A DNA stretch of 23,376 nt from Betaproteobacteria bacterium (GTDB lineage: Bacteria; Pseudomonadota; Gammaproteobacteria; Burkholderiales; Rhodocyclaceae), in NCBI GenBank assembly GCA_028065725.1, contig JAPTVL010000208.1, positions 1 to 23,376 on the forward strand, in the 5' to 3' direction. A program made the translations under genes and the position numbers. Of the stretch, positions 1 through 9,436 are shown one piece after another. The notes beneath the pieces were generated by a model, which saw only the letters and a list, made by a program, of their open reading frames with translations, ran no database searches and was not told the DNA's origin. Position 1 is the stretch's first letter. Every line of letters starts with the position of its first letter.

Positions 1-532
1 TCCATCCTGATTCTCCTTTTCGTGTGCTTGGCGGCTCACGATTTGAAGTTTCTCGATGGACTCCCGTATAAGTCAAACTTTTACTGCCACCCCGGCAAAG
101 CCGGGGGAACTCCTATGTTGTTTTAGGATTGGTCATCAAGCGAACCAGCGCGCGAAGTAATGCGCTGCTGACTTGTTAAGCCACATGGCCAGCGCGGAAA
201 GGACAAGAGTCGGCGCTGGCGGTACGGCGGTTAGTCGAAGCGGTCGGTCACCGCATCAGTATGGATGCCACTTCAAGGCCGATTACGGACCGACCGTTAT
301 TCAAGCCAGCGGACGGCAGCCGGTCTAATAAACCGGTCGCGGTGCAGTGTCCAAACGACCGCAGCACAGCAATCTGCCTTGACCGAACGCGACTCATGAC
401 TGCCTGCCAAGCAGACCAAAGAATTCATTGGATTACCCGGCAGTACAATTGATTAGATGCAGCCATTTTCGAGGCACCTTCCCTAACGCCATCGGCCAAC
501 GCTGAAAGGCAACTTTCCGGCCACCGCCAACC
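1..532. other. Gene-poor leader region with hairpins
   Basis: I see no convincing gene in this stretch. A 63-codon open frame at 261-452 has no recognisable domain and no good ribosome site. Two inverted repeats stand out. CCCCGGC/GCCGGGG at 90-96 and 100-106 has a 3-base AAA loop, and GCCAGCGC/GCGCTGGC lies at 188-195 and 213-220. Neither is followed by a T-run on either strand, so neither is a standard terminator. Composition is less GC-rich than the operons further right, which fits an intergenic or recombined segment. Confidence 0.5.
90..106. repeat. Short perfect hairpin, 7-bp stem
   Basis: CCCCGGC, loop AAA, then GCCGGGG: a very stable GC-only stem. No T-run follows in either direction. 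It could be the end of an upstream transcript or of a degraded mobile element, but no other mark of an element is visible here. Confidence 0.4.
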
Positions 533-886
533 ATGTCAGCACAGCGTCAACACATCGGGTTTCCTGCATCCCGTGATGGCGTCCGTATCGCGTACGCGAA
601 ACTCGGCAAGGGTTCTCCGCTGGTCCGTGCAGCGCACTTTCTCACCCATCTCGATCACGATTTGGGAAGTCCGGTTTGGCGGCCCTGGCTCGACGAGCTT
701 TCACGGAACAATACCCTGGTCCGCTATGATGGGCGCGGCTGTGGCCTTTCGGATAGAACATGTGCCGATCTCTCGCTCGAGGCAGCTGTCGCAGATATTG
801 AAGCAGCGGTCGACGCGGCCGGCATCGAGAAATTTGCATTGCTTGGGGGCTCACAGGGCAGTGCCATTTCGATAGCCTATCGATTC
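533..886 (+). pseudogene. Truncated alpha/beta-hydrolase, N-terminal fragment
   Basis: The first ~118 codons match the start of alpha/beta-fold hydrolases often fused to or linked with transcriptional regulators. The RDGVRIAY start, THL and SPVW segments, RYDGRGCGLSD motif and nucleophile elbow GGSQG (Ser107) are all visible. Right after the elbow helix (about residue 118) the similarity stops. The frame runs on to 1126 through arginine-rich sequence that looks like chance coding. The usual ~150 further residues, with the catalytic acid and histidine, are absent, so it cannot be an active hydrolase. The break lies just before a 9-G run (963-971) and a strong GC hairpin (983-1009), suggesting a recombination scar. 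The family call is fairly sure; the exact junction is not. Confidence 0.7.
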
Positions 887-982
887 AACGTACCCGTGGT
901 CAGACTCGATGACGCCGGACTGTTGTCTGGCAGCTCTCGCCATCGCCAACCGGGCAAGGTCCGGGGGGGGGCGGATTGCGGC

Positions 983-1009
983 GCGGCGGCGGAGCGGCAC
1001 CGCCGCCGC
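983..1009 (-). terminator. Strong GC hairpin after the DUF302 gene
   Basis: GCGGCGGCGG at 983-992 and CCGCCGCCGC at 1000-1009 form a perfect 10-bp stem with a 7-base loop. It lies about 20 bases past the stop of the leftward DUF302 gene. No T-run follows in the leftward direction, so if it ends transcription it is not a textbook intrinsic terminator. It may instead protect the 3' end of the mRNA. Confidence 0.35.
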
Positions 1010-1029
1010 AAAAAGCAGATGAGGAATCG

Positions 1030-1479
1030 CTATTCGAGGGCCTTGCCGGCAAGGGCTTCCATGAAGGCGTCGAGCCGCTTGAAGATATCTTCCTTTCCCG
1101 CGACCGCGTGCCGATTCTTCAAATAGTCGCTGGCGTTGTAACTGATCCAGACCTTTCCCTCGCCGTCTTCCCAAGCCAGCACTTTGAGCGGCAAATCGAC
1201 TGCGATCATCGGTGTCGCCGGCAACAGCGGGGGAAGTATTCCGCCGCGGCCGAAGAGCAGCAGTTGGCTGGGGCGGACATTCCCGTTGTTGGCGGCGGCC
1301 AGCGCCTGGAAATCCACCCGGGCGAAGATCTGCACTTTCTCGGCTTTCGCCACCGACTCGAACCGGTCGATGGTCTCGGCGACCGAATAGCGGCTGGATC
1401 GGGTTACCAGACCCTGGTCGCCGGCGGCACAGGCCAAGCTTGATACCAGAACGATGAGAACTCCAACTATGCGCTTCAT
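1030..1479 (-). CDS. Secreted DUF302-domain protein
   Basis: The protein has 149 residues. An N-terminal signal peptide (MKR, then a hydrophobic stretch ending at CAA-GD) suggests export to the periplasm. The remainder is a DUF302 domain: the TIDRFESVAK helix, the IFARVDF strand, the RPSQLLLFG segment, the IAVDLPLKVLAWED core and the WISYNASDYL segment are all recognisable. DUF302 proteins are small alpha/beta proteins of unclear function, often found near redox or envelope-stress genes. The ATG at 1479 is well supported by an AAGGAG ribosome site 6 bases upstream. It is transcribed away from the CadC-like regulator at 1785, and the ~305 bases between them must hold both promoters. Family confident, function unknown. 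Confidence 0.85.
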   Translation of the reverse strand: MKRIVGVLIVLVSSLACAAGDQGLVTRSSRYSVAETIDRFESVAKAEKVQIFARVDFQALAAANNGNVRPSQLLLFGRGGILPPLLPATPMIAVDLPLKVLAWEDGEGKVWISYNASDYLKNRHAVAGKEDIFKRLDAFMEALAGKALE

Positions 1480-1784
1480 GGCTGACTCCTTGTCTCGTTT
1501 GCCAACAGTGCCGGCGGATGAATGAACCCATCACTCGGCGTTCGGTGCGACGCAACATAAGCATCACATCATCTGCGAGCCGGCCAGGCTACGTTCGTCG
1601 GCTCCTGCAGACCGCCCGGCTCTGCCCACACCATGGACGAAAACGCCGGGTCGCACCCAAACATTCTGATATCCTTTTCGCAAGAATTTACTGCTGCCGG
1701 TGTCTGAACCCTCCCGACGCAGGCGAACGCCATTCCGTTCGCTGCGCGGCCGCCAAACGAGAAGCTGGTCATGAGGTGCGCTGA
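1480..1784. promoter_or_regulatory. Divergent intergenic region with operator-like dyad
   Basis: I see no gene here. The region separates the leftward DUF302 gene from the rightward CadC-like gene. A perfect 7-bp dyad, GCGAACG/CGTTCGC (1723-1729 and 1736-1742, 6-base loop), lies about 43 bases before the regulator's start. That is a plausible site for self-regulation or a leader hairpin. I could not assign convincing -35/-10 pairs. Confidence 0.35.
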
Positions 1785-3494
1785 TTGGACATGACGCAAG
1801 AGCCGACGAGTCGGGAAGCGGCACCTGTCGTGATCGGGTCGTGGACCGCGGATCCGGAAGCCAACGAATTGCAGCGGGATGGCGAGATCCTTCGTCTCGA
1901 GCCGAAGACCATGGCGGTACTGCTGGCTCTGGCCAGGCGCCGGGGTCAGGTCGTGACGCGCGAGCAGTTGCTTGACGAGATATGGAACGGGGTGATCGTC
2001 GGCGACGCATCGCTCACGCAAACCGTCATAAAACTGCGCAAGGCGCTGGGCGATACCGCCCAGTCGCCAACCTACATCGAAACCATACCGAAGCGCGGTT
2101 ATCGCCTGTTACCCGCTATCGGCCAAGGGCATGACGCCAGCACCACTGCGGCCCCCCCTCAAGGCAAACATCGCCGGGTACTACCGGCGTTTCTCTTTGT
2201 CCTTGTCGCCGGCATGCTGTACGCGCTGTATGGCGTCGGGATCAACCAGACATCCACTAGCCGCGGCAATGATCTGGCCGGCGAGCGAACCGGGGAACCA
2301 TCTCCGTTCGATGAAGCCCGCCTCGCCAAGCTGGCCGAGACACTACCCTCCATTTCGATCCGGCCTTTCGAGGCGATTGGCGACGACAAGAGCACGATGG
2401 CGCTGGCCCGGGGACTAAGCTGGGAAATTGCGGATCGGCTCAGTCGCCTTGCCGAACTTCGCGTGGTGGCATCCGATGGGCGCGATGCCGCGGTGGATGG
2501 GCAATCCCTGTCGCGCTATCTGGTGCTGGGCAGCATTGGAAGGACACGTCAGGCCGTGACCGTGAGCGTCCGGCTGATCGAACGGACTTCCGGTATCCGG
2601 ATCTGGTCGGAGCAGTTCGAAGAAGCATCGAAGGATGTGCTCCGCGTGCAGGAAGCCCTGGTGAGAAACCTGGTTGCCGCACTGCCAGTCAAGGTTTCGG
2701 AAGCAGAGAAACAAAGTCTTGCGAAGCGGATGACCAAAAGCATGGTGGCCTACGAGACCTACCTCCAGGCGCGTGAGGCCTTTCTGATCCGAACCGCCCA
2801 GGATAATGCCCGGGCGCGCGATCTGTTCAAGGCTGCCGTCGAACACGATCCCCAGTTTGCGCAAGCCTATGCGGGAATCGGGCTCACGCACATCGAAGAT
2901 TTCCGGCTATGGAAAGACGAACGGCGCGATGAATCCCTCGCAAGTGCGGCGCGAATGGCGGAAACGGCTTACCAGATCAACCCGGATTCGCGCGAGGCGC
3001 ACTGGTTGCGATCCTATCTCGCCTTGTATGAAAGCAAGTACGGCGAGGCAGCGGCGTACCTGCGCAAGGCGCTGGCGATCGACGGCTCCTATGCCGATGC
3101 CTACGCATTGATGGCCTGGATCCACATCTTCGAGGGAAATCCCGCCCGCGCCGTCCTGATGATGCGCACAGCCATGCGCCTGAATCCGGGGGCGGGCCAC
3201 ATCTACTTTGCCCACATCGGTACCGCGTATTATCTGCAGGGCGACCAGGAGCAGGCGCTGATCAATCTGAACGAGGCAAAGGCGAGAAACCTGGCCGACC
3301 TCAGCACGCACGTCTGGCTTGGGTTGGCGCTGGTGGCGGCAGGAAAAAGCGACGAATCCCTTTGGGAAGCGGACGAGGTCCGCATGCTGCGTCCGGCATT
3401 TTCCGGAAAGGCCTGGCTGGCGCGGATGCCGATAAAAGAGGCCGGGCATCGCGACAGGATCGAGGCCGGACTGAAGACTCTGAACCTCTGGTGA
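1785..3494 (+). CDS. CadC-like membrane transcriptional regulator with TPRs
   Basis: This 569-residue protein has three parts. Residues ~16-111 form an OmpR/PhoB-type winged helix (LRLEPKTMAVLLALA, REQLLDEIW, the recognition helix around SLTQTVIKLRKALGD, and the IETIPKRGYRL wing). A single membrane helix follows at ~132-153. The large periplasmic part starts with a TolB/CyaB-like segment (~185-310) and continues with several TPR units (~330-540). The architecture is that of ToxR/CadC-type one-component regulators, which sense periplasmic signals and bind DNA directly from the membrane. The TTG start at 1785 has a GAGG 8 bases upstream; the alternative ATG at 1791 is 14 bases from it, so TTG is preferred. 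The target is unknown; the divergent DUF302 gene is the nearest candidate. Confidence 0.85.
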   Translation: MDMTQEPTSREAAPVVIGSWTADPEANELQRDGEILRLEPKTMAVLLALARRRGQVVTREQLLDEIWNGVIVGDASLTQTVIKLRKALGDTAQSPTYIETIPKRGYRLLPAIGQGHDASTTAAPPQGKHRRVLPAFLFVLVAGMLYALYGVGINQTSTSRGNDLAGERTGEPSPFDEARLAKLAETLPSISIRPFEAIGDDKSTMALARGLSWEIADRLSRLAELRVVASDGRDAAVDGQSLSRYLVLGSIGRTRQAVTVSVRLIERTSGIRIWSEQFEEASKDVLRVQEALVRNLVAALPVKVSEAEKQSLAKRMTKSMVAYETYLQAREAFLIRTAQDNARARDLFKAAVEHDPQFAQAYAGIGLTHIEDFRLWKDERRDESLASAARMAETAYQINPDSREAHWLRSYLALYESKYGEAAAYLRKALAIDGSYADAYALMAWIHIFEGNPARAVLMMRTAMRLNPGAGHIYFAHIGTAYYLQGDQEQALINLNEAKARNLADLSTHVWLGLALVAAGKSDESLWEADEVRMLRPAFSGKAWLARMPIKEAGHRDRIEAGLKTLNLW

Positions 3495-3496
3495 AA

Positions 3497-3512
3497 GCAA
3501 GCTGTGGCTTGC
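3497..3512 (+). terminator. Small hairpin directly after the CadC-like gene
   Basis: GCAAGC, loop TGTG, GCTTGC: a 6-bp perfect stem starting 2 bases after the TGA stop. There is no T-run, so its role as a terminator is only suggested by position. The remaining intergenic DNA to 3720 shows no gene. Confidence 0.3.
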
Positions 3513-3720
3513 GGCCCTCTGGCGCAGCTCAGCACAACCAGCCCGGATTAGGGATGGGCAGAGGCGAAGTAGATCATCGGCTTGCCAGGATAGCTCGCCT
3601 GACGGCGACCTCCCCACATACCCACAGCCCCGCCAAACGCCAAACCTTTTTTGATTTCCGATTCAACGTCAAAACCGATCGCTCAGACTCAAACCTGGAT
3701 TGGAATGGACTGTATTGCGG

Positions 3721-4509
3721 CTAGGGCAGTTCCTCGACCTTCAGCAAAAGTCGGCGCTGGTGCGACGCCGATTGCGTGCCGTAGCTGGCGATGCCGGCGG
3801 TATTTCCGCTTTGTTCGCCGGTCGACCCGCCGAGTTCCAGCCATTCGCCGAGGCGACCGCTGACCGTGGTGAGCAGGCGCTGAATGTTCACCGAGCCCGG
3901 CAGCGGGCCGGGCGTGTCGTCGCGCGGACTGATTTCCAGCGTGACGCGATCGCCATTCAGGCGCGGCACGGCGACGAAGCCGGTGCCGAGGTCACGCTGC
4001 ACCAGGCTTTCCGACACGATGACGCCGGTGGGTGTCAGCACCACCTGGCGCAGCGGCAGGAAGAAGCTCTGGCCGACCATGATCGCGGCGCGGCCGCCGT
4101 CGATGGTCTGCACCTGCTGCGAGATATCGCGCCGGCTGCGGCTGTCGGACTGGCTGAGATGGCCGCGGCCGCTGATCGCCGGGGCGCCGCCGCCGATCAC
4201 CACGCGTCCGGAAATACCGCCGCTCTGTTCCGAACCGCTGTCCGTCCCGTCCTGGCGCACGCTGATCATCAACCGCCGCAAAGGCGTATCGAGCGCGGCG
4301 ACCAGATCGCGAATCTCGGCCTGGTTGCGTGCCGATGCACGCAGGAAGAGCTTGTCGTTGACGCCCGAGAGAGCACCGCCCGACTCGACGAAAGGCGCCA
4401 GTTGCGGCAGCAGTTGCTCGGCGCTGCGATGCCTGAGGTCGATGATTTCCAGCCCCTGGCCCCAGGCCAGCGAACAGCTCATAAGCAAAGCAAAAAAGAG
4501 TCGTTTCAT
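3721..4509 (-). CDS. Exported short secretin-like (NolW-type) protein
   Basis: The protein has 262 residues from the ATG at 4509, chosen because MKRLFFALLMSCSLAWGQG is a clear signal peptide; the frame extends upstream to 4563 without need. Residues ~20-90 resemble the N1/NolW subdomain of secretins (LEIIDLRHRSAEQLLPQL, FLRASARNQAEIRDLVAALD). Residues ~145-215 resemble the start of the secretin beta-domain (VQTIDGGRAAIMVGQSF, VPRLNGDRVTLEISP). At about half the length of the smallest true secretins it lacks most of the pore-forming barrel, so it is unlikely to be an outer-membrane channel by itself. No type II, III or IV-pilus genes lie nearby. It is divergent from the broken metY gene. Function unknown; an accessory or evolutionary remnant of a secretin is an inference. 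Confidence 0.7.
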   Translation of the reverse strand: MKRLFFALLMSCSLAWGQGLEIIDLRHRSAEQLLPQLAPFVESGGALSGVNDKLFLRASARNQAEIRDLVAALDTPLRRLMISVRQDGTDSGSEQSGGISGRVVIGGGAPAISGRGHLSQSDSRSRRDISQQVQTIDGGRAAIMVGQSFFLPLRQVVLTPTGVIVSESLVQRDLGTGFVAVPRLNGDRVTLEISPRDDTPGPLPGSVNIQRLLTTVSGRLGEWLELGGSTGEQSGNTAGIASYGTQSASHQRRLLLKVEELP

Positions 4510-4565
4510 CAGTTCGCCCCAGGACCCTATACTGCCGCCTTTTGCCGATACCGGGGAGCACAAGA

Positions 4566-5609
4566 ATGAAAATCGAAACCATCGCCGTGCATGGCGGCTA
4601 CAGTCCCGATCCCACCACCAAGGCCGTGGCGGTACCGATCTACTAGACTACATCCTACGCCTTCGACGACACCCAGCATGGCGCCGACCTGTTCGACCTC
4701 AAGGTCGCCGGCAACATCTACACCCGCATCATGAACCCGACCACCGACGTGCTGGAAAAGCGCATGGCGGAGCTCGAAGGCGGCATCGCGGCGCTCGGCG
4801 TGGCCTCCGGCATGGCGGCGATCACCTATGCGATACAGACCATCGCCGAAGCCGGCGACAACATCGTCTCGGTCGGCACGCTCTACGGCGGCACCTACAA
4901 CCTGTTCGCCCACACCCTGCCGCAATACGGCATCGAAGTGCGCTTCGCCGACTACCGCAATCCCGAATCATTCTGCCCGCTGATCGATGGCCGCACCAAG
5001 GCGCTGTTCTGCGAATCGATCGGCAACCCTCTGGGCAACGTGGTCGACCTCGCCGCGCTGGCGAAGATCGCCCACGAGGCCGGTGTGCCGCTGATCGTGG
5101 ACAACACGGTGCCGACGCCCTATCTCTGCCGCCCCTTCGAGCACGGCGCCGACATCGTGGTGCACGCGCTGACCAAATACCTCGGCGGCCATGGCAACAG
5201 CATCGGCGGCGTCATCGTCGATTCCGGCAGGTTCCCCTGGGCGCAGCATAAGGAGCGCTTCAAGCGCCTCAACACGCCGGACGTCTCCTACCACGGCGTG
5301 GTGTACACCGAGGCGCTCGGCCCGGTGGCCTACATCGGCCGCGCCTCGGGCATCCTGTCCTTCGGCGTGAAAGGCGGCGCCGCCGCCGGCGCGCGCTTCC
5401 AGGATGCGCTGAAGCTGGTCACGCGGCTGGTGAACATCGGCGATGCCAAGAGCCTGGCCTGCCATCCGGCCTCGACCACGCATCGCCAATTGTCGGCCGA
5501 GGAAATGAAGAAGGCCGGCGTCTCGGAAGACATGGTGCGCCTGTCGATCGGCATCGAGCACATCGACGACATCATGGCCAACCTGGAGCAGGCGCTGGCG
5601 GCGGTTTAA
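4566..5609 (+). pseudogene. metY: Broken O-acetylhomoserine sulfhydrylase (MetY-type)
   Basis: The product would be a PLP enzyme of the Cys/Met metabolism family that makes homocysteine from O-acetylhomoserine and sulfide. The ATG at 4566 (GGAG 6 bases upstream) opens the standard start MKIETIAVHGGYSPDP. Codon 27 (4644-4646) is TAG where the family has a glutamine (PIY-Q-TTSYAF); CAG to TAG is one base change. A second lesion lies near 5335-5350. The sequence passes from the GPVAYIGRA segment straight into SGILSFGVKGG, skipping roughly 75-80 residues that family members have between them. The encoded length is 347 codons instead of about 425-430. The PLP lysine (LTKYLGGHG) and the C-terminal VRLSIGIEHIDD segment remain. 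Two independent defects argue for a pseudogene rather than a read error. The first possible restart is the ATG at 4731. Confidence 0.8.
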
Positions 5610-5613
5610 GGAT

Positions 5614-5943
5614 TCAGCCTTCGAGCAACCGGCGCGCCAGCAAATCCTGCATGTCACGCCGGCCATCAACGATCAGATAGATATAGACGCGGGTCCCGAT
5701 CGTCCGATAGATCACTCGATATGGCTTGAAGAAAACTTGGCGATAGTCACGAATGCCCAAGGCGAGCATCTCCTTGGGGAAGGAACCGCGCTCGGGAAAT
5801 GTAGTCAGACTGACGATCGACTTTTCGACCCGGTCAAGTACATGATTCGCTGCGCCAGGCGAGTGGTGCTCGGCTATGTAGTCAAAGATTTCCTCGAGGT
5901 CGCGTTCGGCATCGCCGGTCAGCAACACCTCATAACGCTGCAT
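5614..5943 (-). CDS. RelE/ParE-family toxin
   Basis: The 109-residue protein has the RelE/ParE toxin fold. Its marks are the YEVLLTGDAERDLEEIFDYIAEHHSP N-terminal helix pair, the central LTTFPERGSFPKEM segment, and the YRQVFFKPYRVIYRT...VYIYLIVDGRRDM core strands. Family members act in the cytoplasm, either as ribosome-dependent mRNA interferases (RelE) or gyrase poisons (ParE). The length and FPERG segment lean to the ParE side, but the target cannot be fixed from sequence. Its ATG overlaps the antitoxin stop by one base (TGATG), so translation is probably coupled. The stop lies only 4 bases from the convergent end of the broken metY gene. Confidence 0.88.
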   Translation of the reverse strand: MQRYEVLLTGDAERDLEEIFDYIAEHHSPGAANHVLDRVEKSIVSLTTFPERGSFPKEMLALGIRDYRQVFFKPYRVIYRTIGTRVYIYLIVDGRRDMQDLLARRLLEG

Positions 5944-6218
5944 CAGGCGGCAGCCTTCCTGCGGCGCAGACGATCGATGACGCTGGCGGCGGGAGCGACT
6001 TTCCCCGCCTCGATCTGACGATTGCCGAGCGCAAGGATCTTCAGCATGGCAAGGGTCTCCTGGGTCGCCTCATAGGACGCAATGTCCTGAATCACCGCCG
6101 TGGCCTCGCCATTCTGGGTAATCACCATCGGCTCGCGCTGTTCCGCCAACTGCCGGACGACCTCGGCGGCATTCGCCTTGAAATAGCTGATGGGCTTGAT
6201 CTGGCTGGAGAATTTCAT
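5943..6218 (-). CDS. Phd/YefM-family antitoxin
   Basis: The 91-residue antitoxin has the Phd/YefM N-terminal DNA-binding fold (ISYFKANAAEVVRQLAEQREPMVITQNGEATAVIQDIASYE). The basic C-terminal tail (VIDRLRRRKAAA) would wrap the toxin. It is the first gene of a two-gene operon, overlapping the toxin start by one base. It probably represses its own promoter through the palindrome at 6243-6269, as in related systems. Codon use matches neighbouring genes, but such modules move readily, and here one sits beside a decayed metabolic gene. Confidence 0.88.
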   Translation of the reverse strand: MKFSSQIKPISYFKANAAEVVRQLAEQREPMVITQNGEATAVIQDIASYEATQETLAMLKILALGNRQIEAGKVAPAASVIDRLRRRKAAA

Positions 6219-6242
6219 GAGGGCCTTCCCTGGAATCGACAG

Positions 6243-6277
6243 AGACTGAATATAGACCTTATTCAGTCTTCCCGCAA
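6243..6277 (-). promoter_or_regulatory. Toxin-antitoxin promoter and palindromic operator
   Basis: Read leftward, TTGCGG (6272-6277) and TATATT (6249-6254) are spaced by exactly 17 bases and form a good sigma-70 promoter. The perfect 10-bp inverted repeat AGACTGAATA/TATTCAGTCT (6243-6252 and 6260-6269) covers the -10 element and half the spacer. It lies 25 bases before the antitoxin ATG. A repressor bound here would block RNA polymerase, as expected for an autoregulated toxin-antitoxin operon. Confidence 0.75.
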
Positions 6278-6284
6278 TCCAGCA

Positions 6285-8213
<1,929 letters not shown>

Positions 8214-9425
8214 CTACAACCAGCGCTGCATCGGGTAGCCGCCGAACAGCGGCCGCTGCAGGGCCGCGGCGGCGATCTGGCGGCCCCACTTGAATTCCTT
8301 GAACAGCACGATGAAGTTCCACATGTCGCGCAGCACCAGGCCGCGCTCGCGCCAGGACAGCTTCATCAGCGCCTCCGGGAAATCCGCCTCGTGCGGGCGG
8401 TCGAAGGCGATCTTCAGCGGGTTCCACTGATCCGAGCAGCGGCGCACCTCGGAGGCGATCATCTTGCGGTAAATCTCCTGCACCGGCCGGTTGCGGCGCT
8501 GCGCCTCGACGATGGCCTCGCCCGAGATCGCGCCCGAGTGCAGCGCACAGCTCATGCCTTCGCCGATCATGTTGAGAAAGCCCGCGGCCTGGCCGGTGAC
8601 CAGTACATTGCCCTGGCCGAAGACGTAGCGGTTGATCAGCGAGGGGCCGAAGTTCTCGGCGCAGCCTTCATGGTCGTCGTCCGCCGGCTTGAGCTGCACG
8701 CCGTGCTTGTCGCGCAGGTATTGCTCGACGACCTGGTGCTTCTTCGCGAAATTGTCGCCGCGCTTGAAGCCGACGCCGACGATCTGCCGTCCGTCGCGGG
8801 CGTGGCTCCAGGTGTAATGGCCGAGGCCGGGATGGAACCAGAAATGGAAATACTCGGGCGAGAGCGGACAGTCGATGATCTCGTGGAACTTCTGGCCGAC
8901 GAAGAACCAGGGAATCTGCTTCGGATAGTCGGGATAGACCGCGCGCACCACCAGCGAACTGGGGCCGTCGGCGCCGACCACCTGGCGCGCGCGGTACTCG
9001 ACCGGCGCGCCCTGCTGCCTGGCATGCACCAGCACGTGGTCGCCCTTGTCTTCCAGTCCGGCAAAGGAGGTCTGGTCATGCACCTCGGCGCCGCTGCGCT
9101 GGATCGCCCAATGGTCGGAATACTTGCGGTGCAGGTGGGGCGTGGTGCCGTGGAAGAAGTCCATCGGCATTTCGACGCGGCAGGGAAAGTGGAAAGTCAC
9201 GCCGCGGCAGGAGGTCGGCTCGTGCAGCACCTCGCGCGGCAACGGGCCGAAGTTCTCCAGCAGGAAGCGATGGCCGCGCGGCGAGAGGATGCCGGAACAG
9301 ATCTTGTGGCGCGGCAGCTCCTTGCGCTCCAGCACCACGGTTTCCAGCCCGGCGTCCACGGTGCGTTTGGCGGCGGCGGCGGCGGCGAGGCTGGCGCCGA
9401 CTATGACGACATCAACGCTACGCAT
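8214..9425 (-). CDS. Geranylgeranyl reductase-family FAD protein
   Basis: This 403-residue flavoprotein belongs to the PHBH-like group that includes geranylgeranyl reductases. It has an FAD dinucleotide fold at residues 5-35 (VDVVIVGASLAAAAAAK, then LERK), the HKICSGILSP motif near 41-48 typical of this family, and the VVGADGPSSLVVR (DG) motif. The second FAD motif is also present, but its usual GDAAG reads GQAAG (Gln279). That aspartate normally binds the FAD ribityl chain, so FAD affinity or chemistry may differ. The ATG at 9425 has GAGG 9 bases upstream; an in-frame TTG at 9440 would overlap the Fe-S gene by 4 bases. The substrate could be an isoprenoid, quinone or other hydrophobic ring. 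The adjacent Fe-S and FAD oxidase genes suggest a shared electron route. Confidence 0.82.
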   Translation of the reverse strand: MRSVDVVIVGASLAAAAAAKRTVDAGLETVVLERKELPRHKICSGILSPRGHRFLLENFGPLPREVLHEPTSCRGVTFHFPCRVEMPMDFFHGTTPHLHRKYSDHWAIQRSGAEVHDQTSFAGLEDKGDHVLVHARQQGAPVEYRARQVVGADGPSSLVVRAVYPDYPKQIPWFFVGQKFHEIIDCPLSPEYFHFWFHPGLGHYTWSHARDGRQIVGVGFKRGDNFAKKHQVVEQYLRDKHGVQLKPADDDHEGCAENFGPSLINRYVFGQGNVLVTGQAAGFLNMIGEGMSCALHSGAISGEAIVEAQRRNRPVQEIYRKMIASEVRRCSDQWNPLKIAFDRPHEADFPEALMKLSWRERGLVLRDMWNFIVLFKEFKWGRQIAAAALQRPLFGGYPMQRWL

Positions 9426-9436
9426 ATCCTGCTTCC

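Noticed and set aside
261..452. 63-codon open frame in the left intergenic region
   Set aside because: No domain, no ribosome site, and composition of an untranslated stretch.
963..971. 9-G run as a phase-variable tract
   Set aside because: It lies outside any intact gene or promoter I can identify, so switching would have no visible target; it may also be a sequencing length error.
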